A DNA stretch of 64,000 nucleotides from positions 918,647 to 982,646 of the forward strand of contig CM032814.1 in the NCBI GenBank assembly GCA_019155185.1, written 5' to 3'. The notes below the pieces were generated by a model. The model saw nothing but the letters and a program-made list of their open reading frames with translations, did no database searches and was not told the DNA's origin. This document shows, piece by piece, positions 39,800 to 53,215 of the stretch (position 1 is its first letter; each line of letters starts with the position of its first letter). Position numbers and translations under genes: made by a program. The stretch comes from Beaufortia kweichowensis (lineage: Eukaryota; Chordata; Actinopteri; Cypriniformes; Gastromyzontidae).

Positions 39800-40830
39800 A
39801 ATCTGATATACATGACTATTGGTCAGATGGTTATCACTGAGCAAATGTTTTTCAATTGTAGCCAAATAACAAATGAAAGATAACCGTCAGAAGAGCGCAA
39901 ACACTTGGGGGTGATATCTGGTAATTTAGTAAATTGGTACTTGCGGAGGGCTTTGAATGAAGGCCTTTGTCCGGTCAGGATCACAAGTGTTATTGATGCT
40001 AATATTATAGCTGTGTAAACAGAGCTCTACGGCAGGTTAATCGGCTGATATGAGTCCCTGCTCACAGTGTTTACTGAAGGATTATGGAAGTCGAGTGGGG
40101 GTTCATCATAATATCCCAGGATCAGATAAAAAATCCCAGGAATTTATTCTGTTAACCTATCAAAGAGCCTGCCTTCTGTCATGTGACTCCATGATGATGT
40201 TTCTTAAGATCAGGAATAATTGAATTGAGCCAGATGTGAGACCTCCCTTATGTCTAAATATCTCCATATCATATTTACGTGTGAGCACGATGGTTTTAAA
40301 ACTATGGCCCCACGGTTTAGTATTTGAGGTTAAACTAAATCACAGCGCTTGTGATCAGACAACCACACAAAAGAGCTCATCTTTTTCACCCATCGTCTAA
40401 TTGTTTCACTTGAGACCGCAGAGACTGGCTGTCTGTTTCTTTTCCTCACCTTTCTGTCTACTCATTTTTCTCTTTTCTGACTCTAAACTTACAGAGGAAA
40501 GCTCAGGAATTACGGGCTCGTCTTAGACGTGAATAACAGACACATAAATCCCTGTGGACGGTATACCGCATTGACAATGGCTGCCAAACCAGGTTGATGT
40601 CACCCGGGTTATGTTGCATGCTAATAGAGGAGTGGCAATAGAGAACTCTTGTAAGAGCCCCGTGTGAAAACTTTTGGAGGAGTTAAGAAGTTCCTTAATT
40701 CTCTCTTTTTCTCATTGTGCTTCTCACATGACGTGCGTCAGCGCTTCATCGCACCGCTCAGTTCAAGCATCATGTGTCACTTTGACCTTCACGTGAAAAG
40801 TGCTGCAGATCGGTAGGGAATTTTTAAAAC
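39800..40830. promoter_or_regulatory. Strong candidate non-coding regulatory blocks
   Basis: About 1 kb of repeat-free, complex sequence. It includes ggtaatttagtaaattggta, cggcaggttaatcggctg, tgatgctaatattatagctg and, further right, ctcgtcttagacgtgaataa and tgacgtgcgtcagcgc. No coding frame above 60 codons. Probably more than one element. Confidence 0.36.
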
Positions 40831-41264
40831 GCTGGCAGGTAGTGTTCATTTGGAAATGGTGAAAGTGTATATTTGAGCATAGAAAAGCTTTTATACATCT
40901 CAGACAGAAAATAGAGTTCTTAAACATAGATTCAAGAAACTTTACTGTTTCAGGATGTCTCCATAGAGTTCAATGCATTGGGAAGTGAAGACTTGAAGCG
41001 TCTTATTTATCCTAAAATTAAGTGCACAGACTCTCTTCATAATAGTGGAGAAGTCAAATGAATTTATAAGCACAGATCTGCTGCTTGTTCTGTAAGATGA
41101 AGTAAGATAATGCTGACTGGTTAATCAGAAAAGATGTGCGTCAAACATTTTTTGCATTGATGAATCAACACACTTATTATGGTTAATACATGAACCTGTG
41201 AACAACATGTGAATTTTTTTCTGCGCAAAGTTCCGATGGTACGAGTCTTTAGCACCTACACTGT

Positions 41265-41364
<100 letters not shown>

Positions 41365-41689
41365 GAGGTATTACATATTGTTGTCTGTCTCACCTTGCCA
41401 TCATTGAGGGGTGTTTGGGGATTACGATTACAGAGTGTCAGAACCTGACTGGATCTTCTGCCTTGGGCTTCAGCACACAAAGAAACACACAAACATCTCC
41501 GACAATCCTCTCTGCTCTCCAACCATCTCACAATACAGTTTAAAACTAGCTGTGCTGGTGGAAAAATAAAGTTTTCGCATTAAAACATGACATTGTCTTA
41601 AATGTGAGAGTTTTAACACATCACTATTATATATTCATGTGTAAAATGTATCTATCACAGTCTGATCGATTATTACTACTCTGTCACTA

Positions 41690-41815
41690 AGTTGTTAATC
41701 AAACAACACTGGCTGCCAATTAGCTTTCATTGTGTGGATGCAAAAAATATCTTACTGCCATAAGCGTAAATTAATTATTACAGAATTTTTATTTTTGGGT
41801 GAACTAACCCTTTAA
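41690..41815 (-). mobile_element. End of a common non-autonomous fish element
   Basis: The right end, acagaatttttatttttggg followed by tgaactaaccctttaa, matches a terminal sequence ('gggtgaactatccctttaa') found in very many copies in cyprinid genomes. Upstream, ttagctttcattgtgtggat fits the same element's interior. Most of the body is missing or diverged. Strand refers to the usual orientation of the element and is a guess. Confidence 0.6.
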
Positions 41816-41877
41816 CCTTTGTTTTATTTTTTCGCAACCTGCTGCATTTCCTGCTGCATGGTTAGTCATTATGTCTA

Positions 41878-41922
41878 TAGAAAGTCCCCACAAAACATGG
41901 AAACCCAATGTGTGTGTGTGTG
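41878..41922. repeat. Dispersed fish repeat word next to a TG run (copy 2)
   Basis: agaaagtccccacaaaacat, then ggaaacccaatgtgtgtg, is nearly identical to the copy at 38583. Again it runs straight into GT units. Confidence 0.6.
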
Positions 41923-42559
41923 TATTGAGAGGAGGGTGATGAATATTAAGGGTCTATTGTAATGAAAATCCTGCTGGCCTTTAGAGTGAGGCTTTAAAGC
42001 TGTAGCCGTAGGGACCTCCATCTGCCATACAGTCAGCCCTCTAAAATACACACACAAACACATTCAAAAACAGTCACACTCTTTTAAACACATGCTAACT
42101 CCTCTACACTTATTACATAATTATTACATTATTATAAGCACAAATCTTATTACAGTCACACACATCCAGAATCACTGCAGAGTGTTGCATTATGTTTATT
42201 TATATATTTGTTGTTTCAGATTATTATGCATTTGCTTTTTGGGGTATCAAAAATATGTCCAGGTCACATATTTAGTTCCCCATCCTCCATAAATGTTAAC
42301 ATATTTATTTTCTTATAATATAAAATAAAATCATTATTTAAATTATTTTTATATAGTGCATCTAATTATACATCCACTGTAATTAGGTAATGGCATTGTA
42401 TGTAATGTTATAACATACTATGATAGCATTTATGATGGAAAAAACATACATTTGTGTCTGTTTCCCAGACTTCATCAGTAGATCTGAGAAGAAAGACCTG
42501 AAGGCACAAACACACACATTTCAAAAAGTGATGCCCTCACATGTATGACCAAACCTGTA

Positions 42560-42579
42560 TACACACACACACACACACA
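42560..42579. repeat. (AC)n microsatellite
   Basis: About 10 AC units. Confidence 0.85.
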
Positions 42580-43834
42580 ATTTCTTTTTTGTTTATGTTG
42601 GATGCTGAGCTAATGGTATTTTCTATCCTCTAGCCCTCACACAAACCATTCTGCATTTTTAAATTAAAGAAATTCTTTATTTCACACATAATTATAGAGT
42701 TGTGTAAGCTGAAGCCCTGAAAAATAAAAAAGTTGTTTACAGCTAAACACACCAGGGTCTCTTCCGCTACATCTTTCGTCTACATTTGATGATGATGTTG
42801 TCCATGTTGATCTTCATTCAAGGCATATCAGGTGTTTCTCGGTATAGACAGCACAAAGCCCCAGATCATCCATCAGAGACGTCTTCTTTGTAGATGACCG
42901 ATGCTCACTACATTACCTGTTCTGATGTGGTCAGGACGGCTCCGCACGGCTGCTGCTGATGTGTAAAATCACTCATCCCTGCAGAAGCACCATTCACTCC
43001 AGAGAGATCTCCGCTGTTCTCCTCTTAATGCTTCTTCACCAAACATCTTTCAGGCTGGACCTGTGGCCCGTGTGCTGTGCACGCTGCTGGGACTGGGGAG
43101 ATGGAGTGTGTCCATGGTGTAATGTGGCATTAGAGAAAGTGTTTCTGTAATGTGGCATTAGAAGGACCCTCAGCACGGTATAACATATCTCAGAGACACA
43201 CTGGGGTGCTGATGGTTTCAGCTTCTGCTGTGACAGATCTTCCCGGATCTCCACGATACACACTTATATCAAGAATTTTCATATGGACTGCAGTACCATA
43301 AAACTAATACCAACTTACTATACTAATAAAATATTGTACCATTCACATTTATTGTATAATCAAACCTGTTGTAGTCTCAGTCTTGCCACATGGGGTGCTA
43401 TAGCGAACATCTCTTTCAGGACACCAATCATAAAGGCGCAATAAATTGTCTCGCTAAGAAAGATTTCGCTAAATTGTTGGTTGCTGTAGCTTAATGTTTA
43501 ATGGCATAAACATATGACGTCCCTTTAGATACAGTGCTGTGCTGTTCCTCTTACTTTGTCTTCAGATCAGACATGTTGAGAGTTCTGACACCAGCCTGCA
43601 GAAGCACAGACCCATACAGTCATTAGATGAGGAATCACTCCCTGCCCCATCTGATCCATCATCAGAGAAACGGATCAAATAAGAGCCAGTTGTGTTTACT
43701 TCCTGATTCATCTCATTTCTGTTGCAATGGCCTCGGCCGCCCCATCTCTTTACCACTGCTTAAGCTGCATGGATTCAGAGTCTGACCCTCAGGCAAACAC
43801 TCTCAGCACAGCTCCACCTAAACGGATTAACCCT

Positions 43835-43858
43835 ACACACACACACACACACACACAT
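43835..43858. repeat. (CA)n microsatellite
   Basis: About 12 CA units. Confidence 0.88.
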
Positions 43859-46429
43859 CAGCTCAGGTGGAGGCTTCATTATCCAGAGTGTGTTAGATGC
43901 AACTTTAGAGTTAATGCATCATCAAAAAAGTGCCGAAAAAATTACATTCCAGCAATACGTGAAGGAGCGTATTTACGGGTATTAGCTCAAAGCTTAGCGC
44001 AGCACTAGCTCAAATAGGATTCCTATATTGGGATACAAACTGACGGATCTCATTTAAAGAGGTATTGCCCCCTGGTATTAGTTCAGTATGTAACATTAAG
44101 GTCATCGGTTGATGCATTATGCAACAAAGGAAACTCCTTGGGCCTTTAAAGGAGGGTGTTTAGGAAATGAGGTGCTTGTGTGAAATATGCAGCTAAAGAT
44201 CAAATGTCCATGTTTCTGAAATAAAGAAATCCTGTTTTTATATACAACGTAACAAACTACAACACCTTATTATCACGCGAAAAGACGCATAGTAAAAAAC
44301 AAAATTATTAGCTTACCTTTTATCTCTGCCCCCCATTTTCTTGCAGACAAAAGCACTAAACAGCCGGGAGTAAATTTTTTGCAAAAAGTTTTTTGAAATG
44401 TCTTACTATTAAATAAGCAAGATAAATAAATAAAGGATACTTACCCCAAAATGTCAGTATTACTTTACTACAAATCCATAATAAGATCTAACTTTAATGT
44501 TTGTGTAGCATGTTGTTAAGGTTTACAAGAAAATAGCTAGTGTGAATTCAGCTAGATTGGCTCAGTTTTTGTCAAAAAGCTTCCCAATCTACTAGTACTG
44601 TATTTACCCTATTTACTACATTCAAAAAAGTTGCACTTGCTGGGTTAAGAATAACTCAGATGATTAGTAGCTCATTCACCCTCTGCAGACTGCATGAAAA
44701 TAAAGCGTCCAAAAAACTACTCAGACCTGGCTGGGAACGGCTCCTTAGAAGCTCCCAGAGTCCCGTTAGTGTGATTTTGGCAAGTGTGGAATCTGAACTG
44801 AATGCTGGAACTACAGAGCAGCATGTTTAGACTAGACCTGACCTGCTTTAACTATATTGATCACCAATTATAGCAAATTAACCCAAAAGTGCCGTCTGCC
44901 ACAGGAAGTGTTTAACCAATCTATTTACCACCCCAACATAAGCTAACATAATTAACTGTCACACATTAGCAGGTTTAATGGCAATATTGGATTTCTGACA
45001 TATTTAAAAGCTCATCTTGCCAATAATGCAAGTAACTATTTGAAAGGTATCTACAAGTGATTTGGATAGCTGATGTCTCTTAATCAGTGTTGAGAAACTA
45101 ACTAAAATTAGAAATGCTATTAATACTTTTCCTTGGTAACTTTTACTCATTAGTGTAACAGTTGATCAATGCAGCCATGCTTTGTTTTTTTTTAAGTTAT
45201 GATAATCACTATTTTGTCAGCATTTTATATAAATAAATATGTTTTCTAGTCATAAATCACACTGTAGATAACATATCTCAAACTGTGTCGTTCAAAAGCT
45301 CAAATGTGTCCCACGGGCCACTATTGCACATCTACTGTCCCATTTAGCACAACTCTGCTCTGTTTTGGGAGATGTTTCGTTTCCAATCTACTCCTTTATG
45401 GCCATACAAGAGTGACATACTATGATTGACCGATATATAAGAAAGGATATGACTATATTGGGTGTACTGGGAGTTCAGGAAAGGTAGTTTTTATCATACT
45501 CGTGAATGTCAGTCACACCTCTTCCTCCCCACATTCATTTTACTGTAAAGGAAGGGCAACTATAGGAGCTTTTCAACCCTAACAGGTGAAGTAATGTATA
45601 TATGTGGTGTAAAGGTTTAATTATTGTATTAGTTTCCCTTACACCTTTACTAAGGCATTTGAAGTGTTTTCAGCTAAGCGGCTGAAATAATTGTGGATGG
45701 AGGGCAGGTGGGCTAGAGAGCGTTTCCACAGGTATGAGAGAAATGTCTTCACAGCCTCACACCTGTTTAGCCTGAAGGCCCTGAACCACAGAGACCAATC
45801 AAAAAGACAAGGATGATGGGAAAACGAGTTTGGCCTCTCTTCCAAAGGTGACCACAAAACATCAGTGCCGGTCAGTGATTGATCGCTGGAAAGAGAAATA
45901 AAAGACAGGTATTTGGTTGCTTTGATTTTTCACCTATTTGACACCTTTTTATGAACTCAAAGCGGAAACGTGATAACAGCAACAATAAAGACATTTTAGA
46001 ATATATAGGATTAAAGCTTAATAAAATTGACAATCTTGACAGCCCTGATGTGCGGATGTATAACATCAGTCTAATGCAGTTATTAAGAGTGTTTACTATC
46101 TGCACTATATTGCTTAAACTTTTCCTGTCGCAAGTTAAAACAACATTCAGCAGATGTTTATTCAAGCCCCCATTACAATTTCCATTAATGTGTTTTAATG
46201 TTTTACTTTTCAGGTTTTTTATAATCCCCAGTATAATACTATTTAAAAATGTAAATGAGTTTCATGCATTATAGAAGTTAAAATTTTGGGATAAATTCAA
46301 TGTCAGATAAAAGATAAAGTCACAATTAAAATTAATGTCTTTTTAATGAACTTTTTAGAGAAATAATGTGCATGCTGGGAACTTACCAATTCATTGATCA
46401 AAATCAGTTGTGTGCCGATAAGCATTATA

Positions 46430-46990
46430 TCACAATCCTTCGCTTATGCACAGGGCATCTGTCATGTGCTGGTGACAAATCACACGTAATTGATCTATTG
46501 TCCTAGTATCTGGTGTGATTTTAAAGTGTGTAATTCACAGGGAAATTCCAGTTTGAAAATGAATCTGATGAGCTTCGGTCAAGCCTTGGGAGTTAAAGTT
46601 CTGTGGTATGTTTAAAGAATGTCGCAATCGTACATCCCTTTTGTCACCGAGCGTAACTGTACTCCAGTGTAACGAGTGCTAGACATTCGAGTGGAGTAAT
46701 GAATACTGCTGTTGCTCTGTGTGGAATGCTGCACTGTGGTAAATCCCTGACATCGATATCTGCCTTTTAAAATTGCCATCTAACTGTCAGTGGCTGCGTT
46801 CGGCGGTGTCACATATCTCACCTTCTCTCCTCATTCTCCCAGCATCTATTGTGACTCGTTTAAGGTGTTATCTAACCTGCTATTCACTCTAGTAACACAT
46901 ACACTGTTTACTTCTCTATGTTTGGCCGGATTGGTGGTGTTGTAAGTGGAGAGATTTGGGCTGAGAGAGAGAGTTTGTGGCTGCGTGATA
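46430..46990. promoter_or_regulatory. Weak candidate non-coding regulatory block
   Basis: Complex, repeat-free sequence (cgtgctagacattcgagtgg, ggctgcgttcggcggtgtca) with CpGs and no coding frame. A gagagagaga run near 46960 closes it. Confidence 0.27.
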
Positions 46991-47059
46991 AAACAGATTA
47001 AGGAGACGTTTCATGAGAACGGTAACCAGGCCTGCATGTGTAAACACTCAAGTGTAAAA

Positions 47060-47184
47060 GAGTTAGATATAAACTGTTGTTGTTAGCTGAATCTTCAGCT
47101 ATCCTCAAGAAATGGCTAAAAACATTGTTTCTGTTGTTCACCTCAATTGTAAGTAGCTTTGGATAACTAAATGTAAATGTAATA
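47060..47184 (+). mobile_element. 3' end remnant of an L2-like LINE
   Basis: The words cttcagctatcctcaagaaa and tggctaaaaacattgtt look like the last codons of an L2-type reverse transcriptase (Lys/Arg-rich C-terminus). A tail follows: tgtaagtagctttggataac, then taaatgtaaatgtaa, which is the classic L2/SINE 3' tail in fish. The bulk of the LINE is absent. Confidence 0.5.
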
Positions 47185-47815
47185 TACATGTAAAGTTTGT
47201 TCAACTACAACACATTTAATACAATTTAAAATGTAACAAAACTGTAAATATAGCCATGAATGACTGGGCCGTGTTGTCACACAAAGTCAATGTGTGTTAA
47301 ATAAACTTTTTGTTCTTGGGCAATGAGTATGGAAAGGTTTGATTGCTTTATTTTATCCCTGTACAGAAAATAAAATAAGTCTTCCTAGATTATTCACTGG
47401 GGTAAAACGTGACAACTAGTTCCAGCTTTCCTTACTGAAGAAGGCATTACACAGTCAAGCAAGATTTTTTTTCCTCCCTAAATTAGGTTAGTTGTGTGTT
47501 GGTATGTTTGCGGTCACCACTCATGTCCTTTCAAAACTTTCAAACATGATTTCCTTATATCACTCTGGTTTCCTCTTTCTCTCCAATGTTTTTTCTCAGA
47601 GCCTGAGAACAAATGGAACGATTAGGGAATCCTTCCCAGCTAATCATACTGTGCCACGGTCACTTCCGCCATGTTGATTACCACGGAAACCATTAGAGAG
47701 AAGAAAGTGGCGGTATGTTTGATGGTGTCCAGCGGCTCAGGGGAGGTCAGAGAGGGGTGTGTGTGATAGGCCATTTAGTCTTCCTGCTCCTATTACTTGA
47801 GTATTTCCTCTATCT

Positions 47816-47851
47816 CACACACACACACACGCAGACACACACACGCACACA
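47816..47851. repeat. Imperfect (CA)n microsatellite
   Basis: CA units interrupted by two GCA variants. Confidence 0.85.
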
Positions 47852-48144
47852 TTATAGTCTGGTAACTAATTATTTCCATACTACAAACCATTACTATACC
47901 AACACACTGCCCTGCTGCACTCTGATCTCCACACTTCTGTTTCACTATCATACAGTCATCTTCGTGAGCTACTGTACATGAGGGGTTCCCTTTTTATTTT
48001 AGGTAAGTAATTTTTAGAAACGTAGGAATCATTTATAAGATTCCTCAAGAGATCTCAACTATTTTCTATGCTTTCAATATACATAATGAATAATAAATCT
48101 GCAGCATTTTTGTATAAAACACTAATGACTGTTTTGATTATTAA

Positions 48145-48268
48145 AATTTTACGTATGTTATTTTTCAATATAAACAATTAAAATCATTGATATAATAAAA
48201 TATTACAATTTTACGTATGTTATTTTTCAATATAAACAATTAAAATCATTGATATAATAAAATATTAC
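48145..48268. repeat. Perfect tandem duplication, 2 x 62 bp
   Basis: Two head-to-tail copies (48145-48206 and 48207-48268), each beginning aattttacgtatgttatttt and ending aataaaatattac, show no difference by eye. The lack of any mismatch in AT-rich neutral DNA points to a recent duplication or an assembly artefact. Confidence 0.88.
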
Positions 48269-48587
48269 AATGATACTTTTGGCCCAGTTAGCAACCACTC
48301 AGAATATCATACATCCATATAGCATCATAAACAAACACAACAACTTTGCATGATAATGGCAAATTAATCACTTTCTGTATATTTTTTCTGCATGGGCTGC
48401 AACCCTCACAGTTCTATCATAAACATTTATAACATTCATTAACACAATGCATCTCTTTTCCTTTCTAACTGGCCTATGTCTTCATGCATTTATCAACCAA
48501 TGTGCCTAAACTACACATCACAGACCATAGGTATGATATGGGTACAATCCCAGACTGTTGCACTATTCTTTGCATATTAGTTTACGA

Positions 48588-48882
48588 AGGGGTGAGTTGT
48601 CTGAATCCCATCACAGGGGTCCCTCAGGGATCAGTGCTTGGACCACTCCTTTTCTCCATCTACACAACATCCGTAGAGCCTATCATACAGGCACATGGCT
48701 TCTTGGACCACTGTTATGCTGACAACAACCAGATGTTCTTGTCGTTTTGACCAGATGACCCCAATGTGGTGTCCTGCATTGCAGTATTGTCTAGGATTGT
48801 TGAAACCTGACAGTATAGAACTTATTGCATTAATGCCTCCCTATACGTTGCTTTGGGTAAATGCTAAATGTGTAAATGTAAC
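48588..48882 (+). pseudogene. Degraded L2-like LINE reverse transcriptase fragment
   Basis: The frame holds the reverse-transcriptase words GVPQGSVLGPLLFSIY and, about 20 residues later, HCYADNNQMFLSF. The second matches the catalytic YADD box of non-LTR reverse transcriptases but reads YADN, losing an essential aspartate. A stop follows directly, and the expected PDDP word continues in the next codons. The rest of the domain is missing, and a tail (ttgctttgggtaaatgctaa, then atgtgtaaatgtaac) closes the element near 48882. It is an old, internally deleted, non-functional copy. Confidence 0.75.
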
Positions 48883-48899
48883 AAATGCTCCAAGACACC

Positions 48900-50350
48900 C
48901 AACACCACAACACTACAGTCCATCATCATACCCCCTTACACAGTGACTGTGCTTGACACAGCCTAAAAATTAGATTTTTCTGGCTAATCTTACAAAACAC
49001 TTACCAGTACATCATATACAAATCAAAGATGTGATACACAGAGTTAGCCATATACAATAAGAGACAATGGATAGTGAGTAACCCCCTGATAATATGTCCT
49101 ATCATTGAAGGGATTTTTGCATATTCTGATGAAAATGTAAGTGTTGTTGTGCAGTTATTTGCTGTTGCTAAGATGCTGATAGGTGGTTGCTTACTTCTAT
49201 AATAGTTTCTTTTGCAGTGTAACCTTTTTGGCCATTTTTCATCTATACCTATAAAAATCAACAATCCGGGTGACGTAGCTTCTTATTATCTTAACGTCTT
49301 TGGTTTAATTGCACAACTGAAATGCACTAGAATAGATCAAGGTAAATATGTATTTATTAAAATGAAATGTGGATACAAAGGATATATGAGCATCATAAGG
49401 ACAGGGGTGAGATAACATCATAGTATAGACCCTGGAACAATTGTCAGGGAAATTCCTTAAACAGGAGTCATTAAGCAGAAACTTGAGCATGTCCCCATTG
49501 TAAAGTGATAGATAATTATAGCTGTCAAAGGCTGTTTAGCAGATCAGGCTACAGTTCCCTTTTGTAGAGCCACATTCTTTCAAAAATATGTAAAAATACC
49601 AATAGCAAAGCATGGACAAATTACTGTTGCACTCCAAATGCTGGAGAACCTGATCTGGATTAAATGAAAACAGCCTCTCTGGTTACAGAAACCGGATCTA
49701 GCTTTTGTTCTCTTGCGCTGTGGTTTATGGTTTGTACACAGCGTCTACTCTTCAGCTGACGACATCCATGGAAGAGGAAATTGAGCTGATGTACAGGTGT
49801 GAGAATAAGAAAAAACACTTCACATTTGTCTGTTGAAAAGTGTCCCATAGGAAAATGTCATTCCTCTGATGATGCTCTTTTATAGCTCAGGAGACTTAAT
49901 TCTCAGTTTCATGTTTCATGTTTCATTAAGGTATTCTGAGAACTGAGAGCATATTACATGTTTCTAAAATTCCTGAGGGAAAAAATAAAAATTATAACAG
50001 ACACATTATTGATATACAGTAAAACTATAGAGATTTACAAAAAATGTAACATTAATGTTATCAGCATAGCTTTGTTTGGTATATTGACAAACATATTCTG
50101 AGACCTGTTTTGTTTGTTGAGATACGTTTTCAAACTTTAGCAACACACATGATTTTACTGTATTTCTCTGAAGAGAAACATCCAAGAAGATGGGGTTTCT
50201 CTTTGTTTTTCAACGGTCACTGTCATTTATTTTGCTGTATTCTGTACTTTTCCATTGTTTGTCTCCTGTTTTGTTTTAAATCTGAAAAGTATCTCTCCAT
50301 TGTTTGTTTGTTTCACTTAATGCCTACATTTGTGTTTAATTTGTGGTTGA
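48900..50350. other. Intron DNA, no gene
   Basis: Several 60-87 codon frames occur here (49001-49848, 50110-50364) without splice signals. No recognised repeat. Confidence 0.33.
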
Positions 50351-51130
50351 TTGTCTCTCATTGAGGAAGCGCCTCAAGATTTGAACAGGATCAAAACATC
50401 GACTCAGGGAAAAACAAATCAAGCACGATGCCGAGGACCACATAACCTCCTGGACGTTTGTAATTTTGCCCAAAACGGCTGAGGCTCTTCAGTTTTATGT
50501 GAATTGCAAATGAACTGCGATTAACAATTGTCGGTGACCCGCGGGAGTCCAAACTTTTGCAGGGGTCACAGCAGAGGTCAAATAAAGGAAACCCACCCAG
50601 CAGAATGCTCTAATCCGTGATTTTCAAAGAATCAGAGCAGAGGATGGAGAAAAGACAGCGGGAGACAGATCAGGAGGTCTATCCTGTAGACTAATGCCGA
50701 TTAAGATAAGTAATTGTACAATAGTGTGACGGTGGTCTTTAATCACCATCATTTTCTTCTTAACTGTAATGTATACCATGTGAGGGCTGGACGTGTGCAG
50801 TTTAACATGAGACTCTGGAAATGATGATATTTATGCCTGTCAAACTCATGCCCAAAGATTATACTTTATATCAGCAACAATATTATATTATATTACTACA
50901 GAAAAGATCGTAGTTACTTCTTGGTTGTGTGATGGTCCAGCTCATTAGCATGAATGATGAGCAGGCTAACTGTAGATGTATTTCACTACAGCTAGCGCAC
51001 TATATTTAGAATGATGAGACTGTATAGAGAAGAGCGAAGCGAGCGAAACTCTGTACAGGTCTCTCCCAGGTGGGTCTGTTTCTAATTTGCTGGGCTGATG
51101 CAACGCCGCTGCAAAACTCATTCCTTGTTT
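50350..51130. promoter_or_regulatory. Candidate non-coding regulatory block
   Basis: 50365-50700 is complex and repeat-free (aaatgaactgcgattaacaa, gtgacccgcgggagtcc). A second smaller patch lies at 50930-51130 with a CpG-bearing gagcgaagcgagcg. No coding frame with splice signals. Confidence 0.32.
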
Positions 51131-53215
51131 TCATTAAGCTTTTATTTTTGTGCTCTGTTTTCTCCTCTTTTTCTTTCTGATAAAATTATCAATATGGGGC
51201 AATAAACAAAAAGCAGAAAATCAGATGATAAGATGTATTAGGAATGATAAGGATAAATGCATCTTGTGTATGATTTGTGTGTTACCACCTTGATTAATTC
51301 AACATTTGTTGTTTTTTGATTTACCCTGATCAATGTTGGACTCAGTTAGAAGAATATTGTGGAACTTTACACTGTTTTATCCTCCCTGAAGCAGTGTATA
51401 TAGTGGCAATAGATCTGTTGATATTTGATCTTTGTTTATGTCCTTTGGGAGTCGAAGAGGTGGCAGGGACTTACCCCGTCTATTCTTTACACCGCAGGTC
51501 ATCTCTCTCTATCTCTCTGTTTCTCTCGCTATCACTCTCCATTTGCATTTCTCATTCTAAAGGCATGTCACGTAAACAAAAACTCGCTCACAGCTACGAA
51601 ACAGCGGCCACACGTCAGACATCAAAACCATGCGTATTTACCTCTGTGAGACAAAAAGAGAAGTCTGTCCAGTAACAGAATAAAGGAGTAAAGTAGAAAA
51701 TCAAGGAGAACGCAGAGGTTCGCGTGGCCCAAAGGGGTTTCTGTGTAGTAGATGAGGATGAGCATGCCGAACGGATGACAACAGCGTGCAGTCATCATAT
51801 CAGCTTATTTTACAGGTCACGTCACCTTAACACGTGTGTCTGCATGTGTCATGTAACATCAAAATGAGAGTATGATCACTTGCATGTCAGAAAATATTTT
51901 AAGAAGCTTGACTGTTTTATTTCATATGTTGTGCTTTATTACTGTTAGGGTTAGAGTTGGAATAGGGTTATGTTACGTTATTCACATTATTCACATAAGC
52001 ACCACACATGACAGTGGCATTGACACATTTTGTATTTGCTGTTATCTTACTGCTTGACAAATTAACTAATGTTGTGTGTAGTGACCTTTTTAACACACTT
52101 GACAGAATTCCAAAGATTTTTACCAAAATATTAAATGTGTAAGAGTCTGAGACAATGCAAATACATTCTTCCTCTTGAAACCCACAGAGCACAACATTTT
52201 CTCCATATGGATAAAATATCTTCCACAGTATACAAGCTAAATCATTTTAGGATTACTTACTAAATTAACTACTCATGAATCAATTAAGTGATTAAATCAA
52301 TTTACTATATAAAATATATATAAAATAGGTTTGATCCATTGCTTAAAATGCGCTCATGAGAGTGGGTTATCCCTACTTCACAGAGTGCTTCTCATGATAA
52401 CAGTGATCCACTCTTCTGTATTTTGGGTAATGGATTGTTCTTTACCACTATTCCAGCAATAACCATAAATAAAAAAAACAATTACTTCAATTAATGAGAA
52501 GCATGTATCAGGTGAGCGTTTTCTATCCCATGAGGCTGTGGGATCAAGTATACTGTTAGTGATATTGGTCTCAAGAAATGTGGTTAAATTGTACTTTTTA
52601 AACAGTACTGTACCCGAGTAATTTATTTTCTGTTGCTAGTATGTCATATGCCAACAAACATACGGGCCACATGACAATGTGTTTCTTTTGTATTTTATTA
52701 TTATACTATAACACATAACATAACACAGCTAGTATAGTATGTCTGGTATGTATTCATACTGCACTCATGTCTCCTGTACTTTTTCTGAATATAGAACATA
52801 CTGATTTAACAGTCATTTAATACAATACATAACGTCACAGTATGTGATTTCAGAAACATGGAAATCATTGCTTAACATAATCAATAGCTGTGCTCATAGT
52901 AGTCAAAAATCAGTTTTTCTATTACTGGAATTTTTTGCTATTTACTTTGCTTCCCTGATGGACTTGTTGCATTCCATAGAAAAATCAAATCCTCCTGCTT
53001 GATTCTTAAATCATCTTACCCCGCTTACTGCAGAACACCCACAATTTAGAGACATCTAAAGAGCATTACCATCCCTTCTTACAGCCGCATCATTGGGTTT
53101 CAATGCTCAAATGTTACTCTAATAATTTGAGCATGCTTTATGTGATATTCAAATGGCTTAGGTGTGTGCAACGAAGCGATTGGGGGTCTGTATTCAGGTC
53201 TCCACATTTTACATT
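51130..53215. other. Intron DNA, no gene
   Basis: The 119-codon frame at 51316-51675 includes a Ser/Leu run from a CT-rich stretch (51500-51540) and has no coding signature. 51580-51800 is moderately complex. 52200-52960 is AT-rich. Confidence 0.33.
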
